DNA of 64,000 bases from Rhineura floridana. Its lineage: Eukaryota; Chordata; Lepidosauria; Squamata; Rhineuridae. Location of the stretch: positions 28,567,955 through 28,631,954 of the forward strand of contig NC_084497.1 of the NCBI RefSeq assembly GCF_030035675.1. The letters run 5' to 3'. The translations under genes were made by a program, and so were the position numbers. This document shows positions 52,701-61,700 of the stretch, piece by piece; position 1 is the stretch's first letter, and each line of letters opens with the position of its first letter. The notes under the pieces were generated by a model. It saw only the letters and a program-made list of their open reading frames with translations. It was not told the DNA's origin and did not search any database.

Positions 52701-55700
52701 GCCAACACCAAGGTAAAAACCCTTGCAAGAGATGTTCTTACGAGGGCACTTCCAGGCACCCCAGAGGGTTATGATGCTCAGGGTGCTGGTGGTGGCTGCT
52801 TATGACCCCTTTGCTCTCTGCTGCCCCATCTTTATGAATGGCGGCTTTCTCTGTCCTACAGCCCGGTGGCTTCACCATCGAAGTGACCAACAACAGCAGC
52901 ACCATGGTGATGACCGGCATGAGGGTCCAGATTGGGACCCAAGCCATTGAGCGAGCCCCTTCCTACCTGGAGATCTTTGGCCGCACCATGCAGCTCAGCC
53001 TGAGCCGGCCACGGTGGTTTGATTTCCCCTTCACCCGAGAGGAAGCACTGCAGGCTGACAAGAAGCTGACTATCTTCGGTAAGCTGCCACCCCCTTGCCC
53101 ACTTTTAAATGCAAATAACTCTCTTCTTTTTCTTGATAATTGTCTGTTTTGCAGTTTCCATCCTGCAAACTCCCCCTTCTTGTTTTTCCCCCCCAGTCGG
53201 GGCGTCTGTGGACCCTGCTGGCGTCACCATGTTGGACGCCATCAAGATCTATGGCAAGACGAAGGAGCAGTTTGGGTGGCCAGATGAACCCCCAGAGGAT
53301 TTCCCGTCGGCGTCTGTGAACAACGTCTGTCCCCCCAACTTGAATCAGGGGAATGGGACCGGAGACACAGAATCTGCCACCCCAGTGGCTACAAGCGCCA
53401 CCGTTCTCGAGAGGTGAATCTTCAGAGTTGTTTCCTTTTTCTGTTCTTTTTTTAAAAAAATTCCCATCCCTCTGTCTCCCTTCAGGTACTGCTTCTAACT
53501 GTGGTGCCAAAGAAAGTGTAGTGTTGAGTGCTTTTCTAGAGAGCTTTGAATTCTCTAATGCAGGGGTGGTGAAAACGTTTGGGCTGTGAGGGCCACATCT
53601 TTCTCTCCCTCACACCCTCAGGATGACTTGAACAGGTCATAATGATGTCAGGTGATGGACAGTTTAGGTGGTCCAGTCCCCCTGTCAAAGTTGGCCCACG
53701 GAGGTGGGAAGAAAATAGTTATGGAGGTGAACTTAGCCCCCTGCTCATCTTTTTCATGCTTTTTCCTGGCAGACTCACCCACATAGCCCACCTACATGGT
53801 TGAGGTGTTCCCTGTCGAGGGACTGGCATGTGCAACTGAACTGAGCAGGGTCCCCCCCCCCATCTTGCTTTCTGCAAGGATCAACTATGCATGCCAGCTC
53901 CCCACCGGGACCTCCTGTTTGCAGCTGAGTCAAACAGAATTGAATCCCACCTGCCACCCCACACTTCAAGTGGTGATGTCAGCTGGCTGGCAGATGGGCA
54001 TGGTTTCAAAAAAGGCTTAGTGGGCCAAATTGGAACCTCTGGCAGGCCAAGTCCCCCACCCCTGCTCTAATGACTTCATTGTGCTGTAGGAAACCCCGGA
54101 GTGCCTCTTAATCCCCTCCTGTCCTTCATATAAAGGTCCCCTCCTGCTCCTCCTCCCTGGCGATGGAGAGGTTGGGATGTCCAGCGCTCACCATGCAGCT
54201 CTTTGTACCCTCCACTGCCTCCATCGCACCAGAAATGCTGCTTTGTCTCCACCGCTCTTTTTTTTGGGGGGGGGAGTCTTTTAAGTTCTCTTCCCAGCTC
54301 TCTGCTGTGCAGCTTTGAAGGAGAGGAGAGGCATGAAAAAATCAGAAGAGAAACTCTTTTGTTGCTAGTGTGCAGCAGTGTTTTAGGACAAGGGCAGGCA
54401 ACATGATGCCTTCCAGATGTTGTTGGGACTGCAACTCCCATTGTCCCCGTCCGTTGGCCCTGCCAGCTGCTGGGGCTGCTGGGAGTTGGAGTCCATTAGC
54501 AATTCCTGCTTTATGGGCCTTCCTTATTCTTTTTTTCCCCCTCACCCTGGTTGGAAGGAAGGGCAGGGATGGCAGGAGAAGCCCAATGGCTGGTGGGCAA
54601 GCGGGGGGCGACTGATGACTTGGCTGGGGTACCAGGAGAAGTGTGTGCGTTGGGAGAGAGGGGAGGCATGCTGTTAGAGCAGGGGGGAAATGATTTGTGT
54701 GGAGAAAGTGCATCTTTGGGGCCATCCAGCCTGAGTGGTCTGTGTGTGTGTTTGCTGCTGTTGTTGTTTTAACTGGAATCATTAGGGCCTGCAAGTGTTG
54801 TGTGTTAAAACAAGCCTGCAAAGGCTCAAGGTCTCTTTGCCGTTTTAAGGCGCACGTGACGTGTTTTCCAGCTGGGGATGGGGATCATCTGTGGCCTTCT
54901 AGATGACGACAGACTCCCCACTGCCCATCAGCCCTGGCCATCATGGCCACTGGCAGTGCGGAGCCCTGCTGCCTCTGGAGGGCCACAAATGCCTCCCCAT
55001 CCCTTGCTTGAGCAGCTCTGAGCACGCACCCTTGCTTTAAAAACATGCGAATGTTCCTGAATCAGACCAGGGCTTGCCTAGTCCAGCATTCTCCAGCAGG
55101 TGCTGAGCAGGCGGGAGATTCTGTCGAAAAATGCCCAGTGTTCCACATCCTGCCTTCCACCGTTGCCCCTGCTGTGAGGAGCAAAGGACTGGCAGCACCA
55201 CAGATGGTATCTGGTTGCTCTAGACGACGACGGAGAGTTTAGTGGTGTGACCTTGCTTGTCTCGTAGAGGCATTTCAGCTGCAGTGGGTCATGCCTAGCC
55301 CGGAGTTAGACCAGGAAGGTGTTGGGCATGGGAGAGAGTAGCTGTGAGCAAATGGCACCCTTTGGGATTCCTGGAGAGGAGCAAGCCAGCACACCACCTC
55401 CTATGCTTGACAATAACGTGAGCGACTCCTGGTTTAGAATGACTCATACGTAGTGCTTTTTTTGTGTGACGCTACTCACCAGTATGGCGTACTGTCACCT
55501 CTTTTTCTTTTTTCTTTGCTGCCCATGTCAGTCAATTTGTGCTGCTGCCCATGACACATTTATCAAGATATGAGAACCGGCACCTCATATTTTTTACTGA
55601 ACCAAAAGCACTGTACACACCCACACAGATATGACCAAGGGATGGGTATATCCTGCAGTTTAACACCTGAAACCATGAAATTCTGCACTAAGCAAAGTTC

Positions 55701-58700
55701 AAGTCTGTGACCCAGTAAAATAATTTAAATGTTGTCAGTCTATGCAGACTCTCACTTTGTATCATGTTTGTTCTGCCAGGCCCACCGTTCGCTCCTGAAA
55801 AATCTTGTTCAGCTCCCCCTCATCACTTCTCACATTTTAGCAGGTCCTTCCTGCTGACTTTCAAGTGTATTTGATTATCTGTAAGGACTAGAAACTCTTT
55901 TTTATTTTTAAAAAAGGAATGGGAAAAGCCAAATTCAGTGCTCAGTATTGCATTCCGTGGGCTTTCTGTGCTCCTGCAGCATTGCATCCTGCTCACAGCC
56001 CACAGCTATTGAACCACGTCGCGAGTACCGGACGCACCTGAGGCGCTGTATTCATTGGCCCACCTTTTAAAGCAAGAGGCAGCCCCTTTTGGGGGTGAAA
56101 GAGTTCTTTTTCTTTTTGGAGGGAGAGTTTCCTTTGCTCACTTGGCCATTCTTGCCCATTTTCTCTGCACTCCATTGCCTCTGGACTCCCCTTAATTTCT
56201 TTCACCAGTGAAGGAGCTCATGGTGGTTATAGGAAAAGCATTTGCTTGAAATAGTTTTTGATCTCTTTGCCCCCACCTTCCTACTATCTCTTTCTCTCCC
56301 CCCCAACTCTTTCATTTAATTTGCCTGTCCCTCCCGTTTTTTTGTTGCTTAGGATGTGTTTCTTCAATATTTTCTGTGCGCTTCATATCTTTTTATTTAT
56401 ATGTATCTATATATATATTTTTTTCCCTTTTCCTTTGCTTCCCCCAAAGTTCTGAAACTGAGTCCTTAACCACCCTGGACCGGTTAGTATGATATCTTCA
56501 TTGTTTTTTTTTCTCTCTGCACGAATGTTTTTTCTTTGTGTGTGTGTGAGAGAGACAGGATAATAGCACATTGCTTTGATTTCTGTTGGCTGGTGTTCTT
56601 TTCTTTTTTTAAATGCGCGTGTGCATATACCTAGATATTTCTTTTTAAAAAGTGACCTTCAAGCTGCTTTTTACATTGGGATCCCTTGCATGGCAGATCA
56701 GCTGGCCAAAAACCGCAAGCAAAATTGGGCTGAGAATCCTGGGTGCTTGTCTTTTTTTTCTGCCTGGTTTCTCTTCTCCATCCCTCTCTCTGCTCTTTTT
56801 CGACTGCTAATTGGAAGGGACCTGCTGATTCCTGTCTGCTGCTAAATGTATTTATTTGATCTTTTAAAAATACTCTGCATCACGTTTTCCGGGCACAAAG
56901 CCTGTCCAAAGCAGCCTTGCAATGATGGTCTGTACTATGGTTTGCTAAACTATGAACTATGGTTTAATAAGTCAAAACTATGGTTTATTAAGCAACGGCT
57001 TAAATATTATGTATGAACCCTGCTCAGCAGCTTAACTATGGTTAAAGGTTGCTCGTTAACCAAGGTTTGTTTATGAACCTTAGTTAATGTTTTAATCGTA
57101 GCTTTGCGTTATGTGTAAACCTTGACCTCCTCCTTTGTGGTGAAGGAGCCATTGCTGCTCAAAAGCGGCAGGGCCGAATGGACAGTGACATCCAACCGCT
57201 CTCAAGGCTTGGCTGCTCTTGCTGATGCTTTTAATTATTCTGTGATGATATAAACCTAAGGTTTAAGTGATTGCTTGCCAGATGCCTCAACTTTAGCTTG
57301 GGTTTGTTACTTGTGGTTTGCATTAACTATGGTTTAGCGTTACATGTGAACTAGTCTAATAAAAGCTACAATTACAAAAAACAAAATCTATTCAAGCACT
57401 CTATAACGTAATGTGCTTCCAGCCTGCTATCCCAGCAAATGAGACAAAACTTACTTTTTCTGTGCTTGCAATAAATAGATATTTTAGTGTGGCTGCTACT
57501 AATCTCTGGAACTCCCTGCCTATTGACATTAGGCTGGTGCCTTCATTGTCCTGATTCTGATTCCTGCAGAAACTGTTTTGGTTTAGGCAAGCTTACTCAC
57601 GCATGTAATCTTCTTGTGTATGTTTTTTAAACAGTTGCTTTTATCCAGGTTTTGATCATTTTATTATAATGTCCTGGTTTTTATTGCTGATTTAAAAAAT
57701 GAATATTTTAAATGCCATTTTATGTAAGTCCCTCGGAGAATTTTTCTTATTAAGAGACATATAAATAATACTAAGCAAATAATAAGGGGAAAGGCAATTG
57801 AAATTTTAAGGCCTTCCGACGTGTGGCGATACAAAGCTCAGGTTCAAGTGATTGCCTGCCAGATCTATTGGGAAGGAGTTCCAAAGTTATGGGGCACTGC
57901 AGAGAAATCCCCCCCTTCTGCTCACCACCTACCCCACAGATCTAGGAGACAGACACATGAAGAGCGCCCGCAACTGAGATCTCTGGGTGCGGACAGGGCT
58001 GATACAGGGGCAAGTGGTAATAGAGTGAGATGTGAGGTCACACACTGCCCGCAGTTTGAATCTTGCTTCTTAACCCTCAGCTTAACATCTGAGGACTGCA
58101 TTTCTGACCGGCATTTGCCACTGGGGCCAGAGGCCCCAGCAGGGAGGGCTTGGATTTTTGCCTGGCTGGCATTTATTTATTTATTATTTGATTTATATCC
58201 CGCCCTTCCTCCCAGCAGGAGCCCAGGGAGGCAAACAAAAGCACTGAAAACACTTTAAAGCATGTAGCCTTCCGTAGCAAAAGTTCAGAGCCACATCTGT
58301 TCACCCTCCCACTTTGTCTCCATCCCAGCACATGTGTTTATCTGTTGTTTTTTTAAGCAGTGGGGGGAGAGAATGTACCTTGCTCACTTAATGTGGCCTT
58401 AGCTTTTGTCGATAGCAACATCCTTCTTCAGCTTGAGGAGCTGAGCTGGGACTCTGAGCCACACACCTCGTATGTGACTTTGTCTGAGCGTAGACCTGAC
58501 GTGCTGGGAAACCAAGGGCATGCAATGTACAGTGGTCTGGCTGATTTTATTTTTAAATAGTCCTTACTTCGTGAAAGGAGTATACCCCTCTCTGTGTTTT
58601 GCTGTCACTGAAGAGAACAAACTCTCTTAAAATAACACGGCAGGAGTCTGGCAAGGGGAACTGAAGGGGTGGGCACTGCGGCTGCAAGGGCGGCGAAGGG

Positions 58701-61700
58701 ACAGCAGGTATTGGTGTCTTGGGAACATAGGAGGCCACCTTACACTTAGTCAGAGCATTGGTCCATCTAGCTCAGTAATGCCTACACTGACTGGCAGCGG
58801 CTCTCCAGGGTTGCCGGCATGGAGTCTTTCCCAGGTCTGCCTGCCAGTCACTGGTGATTGGAGCCAGGACTTTTTGCATGCAGAGCAGATGCTTTGCCAC
58901 TTCTCAGGAACGTAGGAAGCCGCCGTACACTGAGTCAGACCATTGGTCTATCTAGCTCTGTATTGTCTACACTGACCGGCAGCGGCTCTCCAGGGTTCCA
59001 CACAGGGAGTCTTCCCCAGGCCTACCTGGAGATGCTGCCAGGAATTGAACCTGGGACATGCGTAACGCCCCTTCATGGAATCCTTTTTATTTATGTATTA
59101 TTAATTATTTGTGTATTCTATTTCTATGCCGCCTTTTGGCCAAAAGGCCCTCAAGGCGGCTCACAAAAAAGTTAGTTAACTTCTGCCTACGTGGAGGTGA
59201 TGCTTCCTGGCTGTAGGTGATGAGGCGGGTGGTTGTTTGCAACCTGGCCAGGGTGTCTTTGCTGGGGATTGTGAGTGCCACTCCTCACTGGCTGCCATTC
59301 AGGTTTGCTGAAAGTGATTTTATACCTGCTTTTGAGAAGGGGGCAAAAAGTGACCTCTTTGGGGACGGCAAATGACTTCCTCCCCCTCCGAGCAGCCTCT
59401 TCTCTTTGTCCCCCCCCCAGTACATCCCACACCACCCCTTAATCTCCACTGCACGCACATCTCAGGGAGCAGAAGGGGGGCAGCATGACGCTGGATCACT
59501 CCTGTCAAAGCAATCCAAGTTATCCCTGCTGCAGGCTGTGTAAGAAGGACGTTTTTATCCTCTTTGGGGAGAGAAAAGCCTCTCTTCCCATCCCCTCCCA
59601 CTTTCAGCTGTGGATTTGCACACACACCAACAAAGGCCCTAAGTTTTTCTCTGAGCCTGAGCCAGGTTTAACTCTCTGGTCTGCAACACAATGCTGGAGA
59701 TATGCATGATGCCTGTGGTGTTTTTTTTCCTTTCTTTTTAAAATTGTGCTTTGATTCTTCTCGGGTGGCAGCAGCGGCAGCAGCAAGGGACTTGGCATCT
59801 GTTAGCGCTCTCTGTCTCTCTCTCTCTGAGCCATCTGGAGCTCCAGCTTGCCACTTAGCAGAATCTTAAGAAGGCTGCTTTTTCTGAAACCGGCTTTCTC
59901 CTTCGGATTTTCTTTTTCCCTCCCTCCAGGCTAGTAGTGAGTTCTTTAGAAGCTCTGGAAAGCTGCTTTGCCGTTGGACCAGTCAACGAAAAGGCAAGTC
60001 GCTTTCCTTGAGGTTTGGGGGACGTTGTGGGTTTTTTGGAGTGGGGTGGGGGAGAGCTGCACAGTAAAGGAGACCAGCTGCCCTCTAAGCCTTGCTCTCG
60101 CCCCCCCCCCCAAATTTTCTTATTTACTGATTCCTACTTTCATGCCCGGCAGAGCTGAGATCTGTCAGAAAAGCAGCCTAGCAAATACGGTTTTGGAGCT
60201 GGCTTTGAAGGGCAGCGTTTGCTTTTCTGCTCATTGCCAGCTGGAGCACGTTTGTTTCTGCAGCAGAGGTGGCCTCATGTGGGGACGACAGTGGGGTGTT
60301 TTCTTTTTTTTGGAGGGGGGTAAAGCGGATGCAGAGGAGACCTGGAGTTGCTGGGTCAGACTTAACTGTTCCACCTCAAACATCCCGTCTCCATCAGTGG
60401 CTCATTTGGGATGCTTTATAGCAGGAGTGGAGATGGAGAAAGTGTCCTGATCACTTGCTGTTATCATGTCTGTTGGCCCATGCGGGCAGGGTGGGGGAAG
60501 TAGTGGCCAAGCATCAGTTGATGCACAGGGAGTTAAGTCCTGCTTTCTTCAGGGATCCCACGGGGAACGAGTGTACCAAACCGAAGCAAGCAGGATTGAA
60601 CTCCCCTGCCCATCATCTGTTAGGTTCTAACAAGTGGCCATAGAGGGGGGATTAGACGAGTTCATGGAAGATAAACAGCTGTTAACCATGAGAGCTAAAT
60701 GGAGTCTTCAGGATCAGGGACAGTCTACCTCTGAATGCCAGTTGAAAAGGAGGGAAAGTGCAAGAAACATGGATGGTCCAACCTATATGTTTTGACTGGT
60801 TTTCCCCATCCTTGGTCTGTTGGCTTTGAAGCCAAAGACTCTTCTTAGCCCACCAGAGGGGTAGAAAGCATAATTGCTTCCAACTTGTTTCCATCCATGG
60901 GCCGGTTTCAGCTTGGAGGCTGCCAGAGGCTGGCCAGGATCAGTCATGCAATTGATCAAATGTTTATTACAGTCAACCGACCACTAAAAAAATCAGAAAA
61001 TAGGAAGCAATTCAAAATCATGGACTCAGCAGCACCATTTATTAAAAAGTAACAGGTTAGAAACCAACAATCCGAGCAGGTTTAAGAGACAATTACAGCA
61101 TTCAGATATACGCCCACATGATTGATTATAGATTTGTTAGACCCCCCCGAGGACACTCAAAAGGGTCCCTAAAGACTGACCAGGAAACCACCTCATAAGG
61201 GGATGAATTATGTGTTCTCTAACCCCTTGATAAAACCCTACAGCAGAACGACACATCCAGGCCTGCCAGGCTCCTAAATTAAGCTTCCAAAGGGTTGTAA
61301 GTGCTGTCGATTTTTTTTGTCCTCGGCCTCCTTCATGGGACCGTTTAATGCCGCTTCCTCCCTGTGTGTGAAGATGTTTTGGGGGTGTGGGGAGCGGGAG
61401 GTGCCCCCCATCGCAGGTGTCAGTAGCCCAGTTTCCCTCTCCTGCGTGCAGGAAAAAAGCAAGATGGCTGCCCAGGACCTGGCCACCATGCTCCTGTCGA
61501 CTCCGGCCCCCTCCAGCGTCCAGCAGCAGACCAAAAGCCTCCTGGCTAGCCTCCACGCCAGCCGCTCGGCATATCACAACCACAAGGTAAAGCAGCAAAG
61601 CGGCGCGTGTCCCCGACGAAACGAGTCTTTGGGGCCCAGGTCTCGAGCGCAGCGGCGTTTCTGAGTTTCCCATACTGGAAGAATTTGTTTCTGATGTTCA

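Noticed and set aside
61137-61673. 178-codon minus-strand open frame
   Set aside because: Antisense to UBR4 exon 51 and flanking intron; no recognisable domain.
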